A stretch of DNA of 64,000 bases, taken from assembly GCA_003118195.1 (NCBI GenBank), contig BEXV01000129.1, positions 325,401 through 389,400 on the forward strand, written 5' to 3'. Position numbers and translations under genes: made by a program. This document shows positions 41,001 through 46,355 of the stretch, piece by piece. This DNA is from Hemicentrotus pulcherrimus. Its lineage: Eukaryota > Echinodermata > Echinoidea > Camarodonta > Strongylocentrotidae. The notes under the pieces were generated by a model, which was not told the DNA's origin, did no database searches, and saw only the letters and a list, made by a program, of their open reading frames with translations. Each line of letters begins with the position of its first letter. Positions within the stretch are counted from its first letter, which is position 1.

Positions 41001-44000
41001 TCAATTTCAAGATGATTTAGAAACTGATCAACACTGTCATTTGTTTCTGGATAGTTTCCAACACACATATTACAAGCTGGCATGATACATTTTCTCAGAT
41101 TGATTCAATAACCTTTTTTTTTAATAATATTGCATGACTTTTGTTTTCAGTTTTCATGCAATCTATTGCTGCATGAGCTGTTCATGGCAGGAGAAATCTT
41201 GACTGTCTTTGAAGAATATTTAACTTCCTTCATGGAAAAAGATTGTTTAGATTGTGTAGTTATTGCACAATGCAATCAGTTATTGTGGAAACAGCAATCT
41301 TTTTCTTATCTACATGTACTAATGGGAGATTTAAGTAATTATTTTAAACACAGAATTCTCTTTATTTTTGTTATGTTTTCAAAGAGCATGGCTTGATTTA
41401 TGATTTTTATGTTGCACCTTTGAGTTATTGTTATTTTGTGTCACGTTTGCTGCAAGCTAAGAACTCAATAAATGTTTATGAGAATACTAGCAAACTAGCA
41501 TTTTACTTTAGTTTGAAATTGCCTGATGTTGTTATCAGCAAAATTTTTCAGCAAAATTGACTCAATGGAATAACATTTAAAATGTTCTCTTTCTTTTGTC
41601 ATACCCAACTTCATCCCTGCTACTCTTTGCTTTGTTTTTATCTTTCTACTCACTTTGCATTATTTGATTTTTATTATTTTTTTCCTTCAAATTTTACATT
41701 GCTTTCATCAAAACCACAAAAAAAACAAAATCACGCTGTGTTGCTTTACAAAATTTCAAAATATTTGTCAATACCTTTCGTCAATAAAACAACCCATCCC
41801 AACTCNNNNNNNNNNNNNNNNNNNNNNNNNNNNNNNNNNNNNNNNNNNNNNNNNNNNNNNNNNNNNNNNNNNNNNNNNNNNNNNNNNNNNNNNNNNNNNN
41901 NNNNNNNNNNNNNNNNNNNNNNNNNNNNNNNNNNNNNNNNNNNNNNNNNNNNNNNNNNNNNNNNNNNNNNNNNNNNNNNNNNNNNNNNNNNNNNNNNNNN
42001 NNNNNNNNNNNNNNNNNNNNNNNNNNNNNNNNNNNNNNNNNNNNNNNNNNNNNNNNNNNNNNNNNNNNNNNNNNNNNNNNNNNNNNNNNNNNNNNNNNNN
42101 NNNNNNNNNNNNNNNNNNNNNNNNNNNNNNNNNNNNNNNNNNNNNNNNNNNNNNNNNNNNNNNNNNNNNNNNNNNNNNNNNNNNNNNNNNNNNNNNNNNN
42201 NNNNNNNCCCCCCCCCCCTTGTGTTTGTTCCTATTACCCCTCTTCCACTCCCTGACCACACCCCAACCTACCAACAACCTGTTGCACCCCCACACCCCTA
42301 CCTACCTACCACCCTGTTGTACCCCACAGTGTTCCCGTACCTGCGGTGATGGGTTTCAGACCCGCATGGTGTCCTGTGTCTCCCTCACTGGTAATGGGGA
42401 ATATCACCGGCAAGCCTCCGATCGGTGTCGGGGCACCATCAAGCCCCACACACGCCAGCCATGCAACCTGATGGAGTGCCCCCTCAAAGTTCAGTGGTTT
42501 ATTTCGGCCTGGAGCGAGGTGCGATCATTCATACCAAAGAATTATCTTAATTTTTTTTTTGAAGATGATATTTATCTTAAATTTTCTTTAAATCTCCTAA
42601 CAATGCACATTATTTGATATATATTGCATTTGATCAATTACTAATAAAGCTACAGTATTTGCACACCTAACAAATATTGATTAAATTTATTTTTATCTAA
42701 CATTTTATTTTGATTTTAAAAACTGTGATCATGTTCAGAATGAATAAACACTGGTTGACTCTTGAACTTCCTAATATTTTTTTTTTTTAAACTGGGATAA
42801 AAGATTATATTAAACATGAAGTGATTTATTGAAGGAAGAGTATACCAACTACATGGTTCCTGCAATATACCTTTATCAGTGAGACATTTAGGAATATGTG
42901 CGCACTATTATATTTTTAGATATATAGTACAATTAAAATAAGTATTTAAATAACTAAAAACCTGTTGTGCTGTCCCAACCCCTTCTCGCTAGGAAAGTAG
43001 AATATATTCCTTAGATTTACTTAATGTTGGTGGTGGAATTATTAACTTTGCTTTCTATTTGTATTACCAAGTAGCCCCATGAAATTCATAAATACATCAT
43101 CTAGTAGAAGACCTGAAAATTATTTATATCGTTGCATCCTTTCACACTTGCTTTGAGAAATACTGAAATATAGTTCTCAATGTAATCCTTGTAGAGATGC
43201 TTTTATTTTAACACAAAACATGTTTATCTATTTCTTGCTACAAGTATACCTTTCAAAGTGATTTCCCTTATTTATATTGTATGAGTTGCGTTTTGAAGGA
43301 ATATAGGCATACAGGTAGCATTCAAAACAAAATTATGAATTGAAAAGTTTGTCCAAATTCTTATACTTGATATGGATCAAAACCCAGAAGAATTATGATA
43401 CATGTCCACTTTGTGAAAAACACAAACTTTGGCAGTCCAGCTAAAACAATTAAGTATTTAAATGTATTAAATGCTCAAAATGGAATCCTTAAGTGCACTA
43501 TGATGCAATTCTAATAGTATGAATCTACACCATAGTTAATCCTCTCTTCAGGGCCTAGCTGTCTCATCAAGAGTTGCGACTGATCTGAATCAATCCCAAG
43601 TTTACAGTCTCCTATCTCTTTATGTACATAGTTGCCGTTAATATCAATAGGGTCTAGCTGTCTCATCAAGAGTTGCGACTGATCTGAATCAATCCCAAGT
43701 TTACAGTCTCCTATCTCTTTATGTACATAGTTGCTGTTAATATCAATAAAAAATAAGTTGCGATTAATCACAACTTTTTATAAAACGGGGGCCCTGAAGT
43801 ATCAAACTAGATATTCACATTAGTTTCCAACCCCCTTTACCCACTGACAAACAGTGCTCGAGAACGTGCGGCCCTGGGAAGCGTCAACGTATCATGAAGT
43901 GCAGTCACCTCGACGATCAAGGCCAGTACAGGGAGCTTCCAGCAGTGCGTTGCCAACACCTCAGCCAACCTGTCCTTGCGCTCTCCAAACCCTGTAACTT

Positions 44001-46355
44001 TCAACCTTGTATGATAGAGGTCAGAGGTCAATGGCAACCAGGTGAATGGTCACAGGTAAGTGGTTTTTTAACATTTGAGAGAATCCTTCCATTGTGCAAT
44101 GTCTTCAAACTCTCATTGTTATATGATAGAGGTCAGGGGTCAATGGCAACCAAGTGAATTGTCACAGGACGGTCTTATGGTGTTTCGACCTTTGATGAAT
44201 GAATGAATCCAACCTGATGCCTCGTTGAGCAAGCTTTATAATCTTCAATACTGTAGGGTAGAGGTCAGGGTTAATGGAATCTTAAGGACCGGTCAAAGGT
44301 AAGGTCTTAGGTTGTTGTGACTTTTTGATAAAAATGGATCCAAGATGTCCTTCCCCTCTCCAAGAACAGTATCCTTTAACCTTGCAGGATAGAGGTCACG
44401 GCATTGTGTCAACCTAGTGACTGGTCACATATAGTATTTTTTATGCCTCCGCCACCGAAGGTGGTGCCGGAGGCATCATGTTTTCGGGTTGTCCGTCCGT
44501 ACGTGTCCGTCCCGTTTGACCGTTATCGCAATATCTCAAGAACCATTTGAGATTTAAACTTCAAACTTAAGGATAGTATGTATCATTATAGGAAGACGAT
44601 CTGATTAGATTTTGGAGTACGTATGTCAAAGGTCAAGGGTCACAGAGGTCAACTTATGAAATTCCATACATTGAGTTTGTTAGCGCGATATCTCAAGAAC
44701 CATTTGAGATTTAAACTTCAAACTTAAGGATAGTATGTATCATCATAGGAAGACGATCTGTCTAGATTTTGGAGCACGTAGGTCAAAGGTCAAGGGTCAC
44801 AGAGGTCAACTTATGAAATTCCATACATTGAGATCGTTATCATAATATCTCAAGAACCACTGGAGATTTAAACTTCAAACGTAATGATAGTGTGTATCAC
44901 CATAGGAAGACAATCTGATTAGATTTTGGAGCACGTAGGTCAAAGGTCAAAGGTCACAGGGCTCATTATGTTTTCAAAAAATAGCTCCTGATCGCCTTAT
45001 CTCAAGAACCGATCGATGGATTCCTGCCAAACTTGGGTCATGTATGTATCTTGCAGAGCCAATGAGCTGATTAGATTTTGGGGTCACTAGGTCAAAGGTC
45101 ACAGGGCTCATTATGTATGCACAAATAGCTTGTGATCGCATTATCATGAGAACCAATATACAGATTACCATCAAACTCATGACATGTATATGTATCTTGC
45201 AGAGCCAATGAACTGATTAGATTTTAGGGTCATCAGGTCAAAGATCATGGGGCTCATTATGTATGCCTATAAATAGCTTGTGAGTGCATTATCATTAAAA
45301 AACTGACAGATGGACTACAATCAACTTGAATTTTAAAAATTGCTCTATGGCGGAGGCATTTTCGACTGCGCGCAGTCAAAATTCCATCTTGTTTGAGTTC
45401 ATTTCAGTTACCGGGTAGGTGGCAAAATTTACCAGTTTGGACACGACTAGAGACATTGTCCAACACTAGCCACCTATGAAATGCATATGACAATATTGCT
45501 GATGCCGTTTCCTTTCTCTCTCTCTGTTTGATCTTACAGTGCAGCGCCACGTGTGATGGAGGTACCAAGACAAGACAAGTCCAGTGCGTTAGTACTAATA
45601 GCATCAGCAGCAGACCCAATACCAGACTTATATGTGACAACAGTATAAAACCAGATATAAACAGTAATTGCAATACGGATCAGTGTCCATCACAGAGTGC
45701 TTGTGAGTATCATCTGTTGATTTTCAAACAGATAATTATCATTCATTCATTCATTCATTTCTTCTAGTTACTACCCACATTACATTGTATTTCAGCTAGA
45801 CAGTAACTCTGCATTTGGTAAATACAGTCAAACACAAAAAGTGGTCTTTGTAGACAGGTTCCTCTAGTTCATGTTTCAATGAGAAACCATTTTCAAGGGA
45901 ACTAAAAAATGTTGTCTTTGTAGACAGGTGGTCATTAAAGCAAGTTTGACTGTAGCAATGATAAACATCAATAGTTAGTCTGAGCAGACAAAATGTACAT
46001 TTGTTTTCATTTTTGAATGATGTTGGTCTATTATAAAATCAAAGTTGCATGCATATATTCAAACACCCAATAATTACATCTTTTACCATTTATTTTACCC
46101 TGATATCATGTGTCATCTGAAAAAGAATCTATTCAGACACCTATCAGATCCAAAAGATATTGATTTTTATCCTGTAACCTATCTTTTAATATCTTGTTTG
46201 GATTATGTCATATCCTTGTCTTATTCCCTTCTGCAGATCCATACGCAGCATGTAGAGATGAATACAACTGGTGTTACCTCGTACCTCAACATAATGTATG
46301 CTCGCATCGCTTCTACGGAGTCAAATGCTGCCATTCCTGCACCTACAGGGGTTGA
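2162..46355 (+). CDS. ADAMTS16/18: ADAMTS16/18-like secreted metalloprotease, 3' seventeen exons (5' partial)
   Basis: Join of 2162-2245, 11908-12067, 12786-12891, 16283-16420, 18034-18187, 26785-27093, 28396-28504, 31052-31182, 32526-32649, 37656-37900, 38581-38716, 39522-39648, 40499-40703, 42330-42518, 43855-44055, 45540-45702 and 46237-46355. All introns are GT-AG and phases agree, giving 2700 nt (899 residues plus TGA). Domain order in this partial protein: catalytic domain (1 to about 165; zinc motif HESGHSFGMVHD at 112-123, Met-turn Met 137), disintegrin-like region (about 180-255), central TSR (about 265-317), Cys-rich domain and spacer (318-about 540), five TSRs (about 550-860), PLAC domain (about 865-899). 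One central plus five C-terminal TSRs and a PLAC domain is the ADAMTS16/ADAMTS18 architecture, and the catalytic wording ([26 protein letters not shown]) is close to that pair. The family is secreted, zinc-dependent, and acts on extracellular matrix. The signal peptide, prodomain and furin site are outside the window. Whether it is the single ancestor-like copy of vertebrate 16 and 18 needs a tree. Confidence 0.93.
2262..2687. repeat. 67-bp minisatellite, about 6 copies
   Basis: Units starting at 2282, 2349, 2416, 2483, 2550 and 2617 share GGTCCTAGCTATGTGCCATC and CTTGCCTCTGGTCC, with 67-bp spacing throughout. It starts about 20 bp after the donor of the first visible ADAMTS exon. Confidence 0.95.
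3448..3512. repeat. Small hairpin repeat (GAGCCAGAAGGG family), copy 1
   Basis: GAGCCAGAAGGGAATTAACT faces a degraded inverted arm TAACATCCTTCTTGCTC. Same family as copies at 3723, 11203, 30792, 31214 and 34221. Confidence 0.55.
3723..3788. repeat. Small hairpin repeat, copy 2
   Basis: TTTGGAGTCACAAGGGTG at the left is matched inversely by CCCCCGTGGCTCCAAAG at the right; member of the GAGCCAGAAGGG family. Confidence 0.55.
4291..4402. repeat. Palindromic element (GGGCCCCATCTTACAAAG)
   Basis: Left end GGGCCCCATCTTACAAAG is inverted at the right as CTTTGTAAGACGGGTCC, with TACGATTG/GTTGCGAT continuing the arms. Looks like a MITE; a related element is at 43546. Confidence 0.75.
5843..5879. repeat. 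Poly-T tract
   Basis: Uninterrupted run of about 37 T. It could be the A tail of a minus-strand retroposon, but no body was recognised. Confidence 0.95.
7579..7732. repeat. Palindromic MITE (CCCTGTTTCATAAAACTTG), copy 1
   Basis: About 24-bp terminal inverted repeats: CCCTGTTTCATAAAACTTG at the left and CAAGTTTTATGAAACAGG at the right, 154 bp in all, in the 9.7-kb ADAMTS intron. Confidence 0.85.
8121..8651. mobile_element. Non-autonomous DNA transposon with TTAA target site
   Basis: Terminal inverted repeats AGGTACTATGTCCC (8121-8134) and GGGACATAGTACCT (8638-8651), extended by TTTTGCAG versus CTGCAAAT. TTAA stands at both outer edges (8117-8120, 8652-8655), the target duplication used by piggyBac and Kolobok types. 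A 94-codon minus-strand frame (8265-8549) lies inside but has no recognised motif. Confidence 0.8.
9507..9569. repeat. (TC)n microsatellite
   Basis: Nearly pure TC dinucleotides on the plus (ADAMTS sense) strand. Confidence 0.95.
9600..10105. repeat. Degenerate tandem triplication, about 170 bp
   Basis: GAAATCC recurs at 9649, 9818 and 9997, and GATTACnnnTTTCAATAGG at 9729, 9901 and 10069, in the same order each time. Divergence between copies is high. Confidence 0.75.
10886..10926. repeat. CCCACCCG(A/C) C-rich short tandem array
   Basis: Four units of about 10 bp. The minus strand has GGGTGGGGTC runs able to form a G-quadruplex. Confidence 0.85.
11203..11280. repeat. Small hairpin repeat, copy 3
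   Basis: CAGAGCGAGAAGGGATTTAA faces CCTTTCTGCCTCTAAACAC; member of the GAGCCAGAAGGG family. Confidence 0.5.
11908..12067 (+). CDS. ADAMTS16/18: ADAMTS exon: catalytic domain, HHAD/FCQWQ segment
   Basis: 160 nt, phase 0 to 1, acceptor TTCCAG and donor GTAAAG. It encodes [20 protein letters not shown] followed by [10 protein letters not shown] and [11 protein letters not shown], with the cysteines typical of the ADAMTS catalytic domain. This is one of the most family-specific exons and places the gene next to ADAMTS16/18. An open frame continues past the donor to 12201, but the splice site and next-exon homology show that this is intron. Confidence 0.93.
12786..12891 (+). CDS. ADAMTS16/18: ADAMTS exon: catalytic domain up to HESGH
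   Basis: 106 nt, phase 1 to 2, acceptor TTTCAG and donor GTAAGA. Encodes [20 protein letters not shown] then [15 protein letters not shown]. The two zinc-binding His and the catalytic Glu of HExxH lie here (residues 112-116 of the partial protein); the third His is in the next exon, so the zinc motif is split by an intron between the fifth and sixth codons. The downstream 3.4-kb intron shows no gene. Confidence 0.94.
16046..16140. repeat. CT-rich microsatellite
   Basis: Interrupted (TC)n on the ADAMTS sense strand, 140 bp before the exon at 16283. Open frames across it are low-complexity artefacts. Confidence 0.9.
16283..16420 (+). CDS. ADAMTS16/18: ADAMTS exon: third zinc His, Met-turn, end of catalytic domain
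   Basis: 138 nt, phase 2 to 2, acceptor CTCTCAG, donor GTATAC. It continues the zinc motif as [13 protein letters not shown], then IMSPTLSG with the Met-turn methionine, then the [15 protein letters not shown] segment that ends the catalytic domain. All residues needed for zinc binding and catalysis are present, so an active protease is expected. A CT-rich tract (16046-16140) lies 140 bp upstream. Confidence 0.94.
17567..17662. repeat. CT-rich microsatellite
   Basis: Interrupted (TC)n on the ADAMTS sense strand, followed at 17755-17782 by a (TA)n run. Confidence 0.9.
18034..18187 (+). CDS. ADAMTS16/18: ADAMTS exon: start of disintegrin-like region
   Basis: 154 nt, phase 2 to 0, acceptor TTGACAG, donor GTTTGT. 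Encodes [20 protein letters not shown], then [20 protein letters not shown], then PKARLCSF. The [12 protein letters not shown] motif is the family hallmark of the disintegrin-like domain. The 8.6-kb intron downstream contains a GATGAT array with a 53-bp higher-order period (18361-18780), a GGGCCCTGTTTC-type inverted repeat (19203-19338) and otherwise no recognised feature. Confidence 0.92.
18361..18780. repeat. GATGAT array with 53-bp higher-order unit
   Basis: GATTGTATGATGATGTTGAT recurs with TGTATGA at 18451, 18504, 18557, 18610, 18663 and 18716, always 53 bp apart, embedded in GAT triplets. Confidence 0.95.
18781..26784 (+). other. Remainder of the 8.6-kb ADAMTS intron
   Basis: Apart from the MITE at 19203, no coding or RNA gene was recognised. 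A roughly 65-bp direct duplication around TTTCCTTTACCAACAGAATT occurs at 22009 and 22070, and a GGGGATGCCCCG-containing segment appears twice (about 19826 and 20617). C and G homopolymers at 19687-19703, 24401, 24484 and 25448 are assembly-error prone. Confidence 0.5.
19203..19338. repeat. Palindromic MITE (CCCTGTTTC), copy 2
   Basis: CCCTGTTTCTTAAAACTT at the left and AACAAGTTTTGTGAAACAG at the right; same family as 7579-7732. Confidence 0.8.
26785..27093 (+). CDS. ADAMTS16/18: ADAMTS exon: rest of disintegrin-like region and central TSR
   Basis: 309 nt, phase 0 to 0, acceptor TGTCCAG, donor GTGAGA. Encodes [20 protein letters not shown], the MWCIQGKC stretch, then the central [23 protein letters not shown] through CNIQ. 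WSEYG and CSRTCGGG are the C-/O-glycosylation-type TSR motifs. It is clearly GC-richer than its surroundings and produces long antisense open frames that are shadows, not genes. The final TSR cysteine pair continues into the next exon. Confidence 0.95.
28396..28504 (+). CDS. ADAMTS16/18: ADAMTS exon: TSR1 end and start of Cys-rich domain
   Basis: 109 nt, phase 0 to 1, acceptor ACAACAG, donor GTGAGA. Encodes [20 protein letters not shown] then [16 protein letters not shown]. The DFRAxQC...YNS motif is the standard start of the ADAMTS Cys-rich domain. The downstream 2.5-kb intron contains the near-perfect hairpin at 29364-29583. Confidence 0.92.
29364..29583. repeat. Near-perfect 220-bp hairpin
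   Basis: Left arm 29364-29466 and right arm 29480-29583 are reverse complements with about six mismatches and one indel, separated by a 13-nt loop. Arms begin CTATGAACATGATGGAC and end GTCATGTTCATAG. It lies in an ADAMTS intron and would fold in the pre-mRNA. Confidence 0.93.
30792..30855. repeat. Small hairpin repeat, copy 4
   Basis: GGGAGTCAGAAGGGTATTTA faces TAGCACCCTTTGGGCTT; degraded member of the GAGCCAGAAGGG family, 200 bp upstream of an ADAMTS exon. Confidence 0.45.
30905..31047. repeat. CT-rich tract abutting an exon
   Basis: (TC)n and CT-rich sequence running directly into the acceptor of the exon at 31052, where it also serves as polypyrimidine tract. Confidence 0.9.
31052..31182 (+). 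CDS. ADAMTS16/18: ADAMTS exon: Cys-rich domain, CKLYC segment
   Basis: 131 nt, phase 1 to 0, acceptor CTCTCCAG, donor GTAAGC. Encodes [20 protein letters not shown] then [10 protein letters not shown] and [10 protein letters not shown], the core of the Cys-rich domain. The acceptor sits at the end of a 140-bp CT-rich tract. Small hairpin repeats lie on both sides (30792-30855, 31214-31290) and a 5'-truncated LINE follows in the intron (31766-32320). Confidence 0.94.
31214..31290. repeat. Small hairpin repeat, copy 5
   Basis: GCTCAGAGCCAGCAAGGT faces AACACCCTTCTGGCTCCAAA; starts about 30 bp after the donor of the exon at 31052-31182. Confidence 0.6.
31640..31765. repeat. CT-rich tract before the LINE fragment
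   Basis: Interrupted (TC)n immediately upstream of the 5'-truncated LINE. Confidence 0.85.
31766..32320 (+). mobile_element. 5'-truncated non-LTR retrotransposon (CR1/L2-like), ORF2 C-terminus
   Basis: An open frame from about 31766 to 32206 encodes [62 protein letters not shown] and TFK-like [11 protein letters not shown], the conserved region after the reverse transcriptase of CR1/L2-type LINEs. It is followed by a 3' tail ending in (ATT)n at about 32298-32320. The reverse transcriptase core and endonuclease are missing, so it cannot move on its own. The surviving frame is intact, pointing to a fairly recent insertion. Confidence 0.88.
32526..32649 (+). CDS. ADAMTS16/18: ADAMTS exon: end of Cys-rich domain (VGCDH...CGVCHGDNS)
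   Basis: 124 nt, phase 0 to 1, acceptor TTTCAG, donor GTGAGG. Encodes [20 protein letters not shown] then HGDNSTC and [10 protein letters not shown]. The CGVCxGDNSTC motif is near-universal in ADAMTS proteins. The 5-kb intron downstream has a (TC)n tract, a duplicated segment (about 32862 and 33050), a small hairpin (34221) and an (AG)n tract (34986). Confidence 0.94.
32700..32723. repeat. (TC)n microsatellite
   Basis: Pure TC run 50 bp after the donor of the exon at 32526-32649. Confidence 0.9.
34221..34287. repeat. Small hairpin repeat, copy 6 (best preserved)
   Basis: CTGTTTGGATCTAGAAGGGC then GTTAA faces TTTAACACCCTTCTGGCTCC and AAACAG. Gives the clearest consensus for the family. Confidence 0.75.
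34986..35020. repeat. (AG)n microsatellite
   Basis: Pure AG run of 35 bp, opposite strand bias to the (TC)n tracts elsewhere in the gene. Confidence 0.95.
36634..36708 (+). repeat. Retroposon 3' tail (AAGCGCCCTATAAATGTAATT)
   Basis: TATAAAGCGCCCTATAAATG followed by an ATT-rich tail resembles the end of the LINE fragment (GCGCTTTATAAATATTGC plus ATT repeats at 32281). Probably a very short 5'-truncated retroposon. Confidence 0.5.
37656..37900 (+). CDS. ADAMTS16/18: ADAMTS exon: spacer domain
   Basis: 245 nt, phase 1 to 0, acceptor TCCTAG after a short C/T tract, donor GTTTGT. Encodes [20 protein letters not shown], then [20 protein letters not shown] and GTLFEYRRP, ending ELIVE. The IPxGARxIxIxEL and YYLTGGWxIDWPG wording identifies the ADAMTS spacer, the part that often selects substrate. 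Confidence 0.94.
38581..38716 (+). CDS. ADAMTS16/18: ADAMTS exon: spacer end and start of second TSR
   Basis: 136 nt, phase 0 to 1, acceptor GTCACAG, donor GTATTT. Encodes [18 protein letters not shown] then [16 protein letters not shown]. The LLxQGxNPGV ending closes the spacer; the second TSR starts at YTWNR. The downstream intron contains a tRNA-derived SINE (39105-39310). Confidence 0.9.
39105..39310 (+). mobile_element. tRNA-derived SINE, copy 1
   Basis: The head has a tRNA-like A box (TGGCTCAGTGGTAGAGC) and B box (GGTTCAAAACC, 39158-39168), followed by a non-tRNA body with CATTAAACCTCATTGCCAAG and GAGAGGACTTAAAGTCGTC. Copies at 54064 and 55225 share the body. Confidence 0.88.
39522..39648 (+). 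CDS. ADAMTS16/18: ADAMTS exon: rest of second TSR
   Basis: 127 nt, phase 1 to 2, acceptor CTCTCAG, donor GTAGGA. Encodes [20 protein letters not shown] then [10 protein letters not shown] and GCNKDPCPP. Cysteine spacing and the closing C-x-x-D-P-C-P-P fit a TSR. The intron to 40499 carries one inverted-repeat element (about 40264-40455). Confidence 0.9.
40264..40455. repeat. Inverted-repeat element (ACCTGTCTATAAAGACCACC), copy 1
   Basis: Left ACCTGTCTATAAAGACCACC is inverted at the right as GGTGGTCTTTCTATACAGGT; internal CATGTTTCAACGAGAAACCA is shared with the element at 45825. Confidence 0.75.
40499..40703 (+). CDS. ADAMTS16/18: ADAMTS exon: third TSR and start of fourth
   Basis: 205 nt, phase 2 to 0, acceptor TTTGCAG, donor GTAGGT. 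Encodes [20 protein letters not shown], then [22 protein letters not shown]. It ends exactly at WSE, so the fourth TSR is split between its WxxW part and its CSRTCG part, as in other ADAMTS genes. Confidence 0.93.
41806..42207. other. Assembly gap (402 undetermined bases)
   Basis: A run of N within the intron between the exons at 40499-40703 and 42330-42518, ending in a C homopolymer. The flanking exons join in phase 0 and complete one TSR, so no exon appears to be lost. Open frames crossing the gap are artefacts. Confidence 0.99.
42330..42518 (+). CDS. ADAMTS16/18: ADAMTS exon: fourth TSR, start of fifth
   Basis: 189 nt, phase 0 to 0, acceptor CCCACAG, donor GTGCGA. Encodes [20 protein letters not shown], then [10 protein letters not shown] and [10 protein letters not shown]. 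Same intron position (after WSE) as the exons before and after, consistent with growth of the TSR array by exon duplication. Confidence 0.93.
43546..43799. repeat. Inverted-repeat element with internal 99-bp duplication
   Basis: Ends CTTCAGGGCC (43546-43555) and GGCCCTGAAG (43790-43799). Inside, 43551-43649 and 43650-43748 are tandem copies differing at only a few positions, so the duplication is recent. Related to the element at 4291 (shared GTTGCGA, CAGTCTCCTATCTC-type wording). Confidence 0.88.
43855..44055 (+). CDS. ADAMTS16/18: ADAMTS exon: fifth TSR, start of sixth
   Basis: 201 nt, phase 0 to 0, acceptor AAACAG, donor GTAAGT. Encodes [16 protein letters not shown], later [20 protein letters not shown] and WSQ. 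Its 3' end contains the DNA motif AGGTCA-G-AGGTCA (44018-44030). Three degenerate copies of this exon end follow in the intron (44096-44431). Confidence 0.93.
44096..44431 (+). pseudogene. Three decayed copies of the 3' end of ADAMTS exon 43855-44055
   Basis: The exon end TATGATAGAGGTCAGAGGTC recurs as TATGATAGAGGTCAGGGGTC (44122), GTAGGGTAGAGGTCAGGG (44252) and GCAGGATAGAGGTCACGG (44384). The last copy also matches upstream exon sequence (CCAAGATGTCCTT, CTCTCCAA, TTTAACCTTG). Spacing is about 111, 132 and 132 bp, so the unit covers exon end plus the start of the intron. Copy 1 keeps the reading frame but loses the donor; copy 2 keeps a GTAAGG donor-like end. Confidence 0.75.
44443..45359. 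mobile_element. 0.9-kb inverted-repeat element with internal tandem AGGTCA units
   Basis: Perfect ends ATGCCTCCGCCA (44443-44454) and TGGCGGAGGCAT (45348-45359); a local hairpin CCACCGAAGGTGG follows the left end. The interior is five degenerate tandem units of about 143-157 bp (ATCTCAAGAACC at 44533, 44690, 44847, 44999 and a variant near 45143), each ending in repeated AGGTCA-like motifs. No coding capacity; looks like a non-autonomous DNA element carrying satellite-like units. Confidence 0.85.
45540..45702 (+). CDS. ADAMTS16/18: ADAMTS exon: sixth TSR
   Basis: 163 nt, phase 0 to 1, acceptor TTACAG after a CT tract, donor GTGAGT. Encodes [20 protein letters not shown], then [14 protein letters not shown]. 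Completes the last TSR before the PLAC domain. A GACCACCTGTCTA-type repeat lies in the downstream intron (45825-45957). Confidence 0.93.
45825..45957. repeat. Inverted-repeat element (GACCACCTGTCTA), copy 2
   Basis: GTGGTCTTTGTAGACAGGTT, CATGTTTCAATGAGAAACCA and GTAGACAGGTGGTCATTAAA match the element at 40264-40455; the left arm is shortened. Confidence 0.7.
46237..46355 (+). CDS. ADAMTS16/18: ADAMTS terminal exon: PLAC domain and stop
   Basis: 119 nt, phase 1, acceptor TTCTGCAG. Encodes [20 protein letters not shown], then [19 protein letters not shown] and TGA at 46353-46355. Six cysteines in the pattern C-x5-C...C-x6-CC-x2-C match the PLAC (protease and lacunin) domain that ends ADAMTS16/18-type proteins, so the 3' end of the coding region is complete. 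Confidence 0.95.

Noticed and set aside
41582..42617. Long open frames across 41.6-42.6 kb
   Set aside because: They run through the N gap; only 42330-42518 is a real exon.
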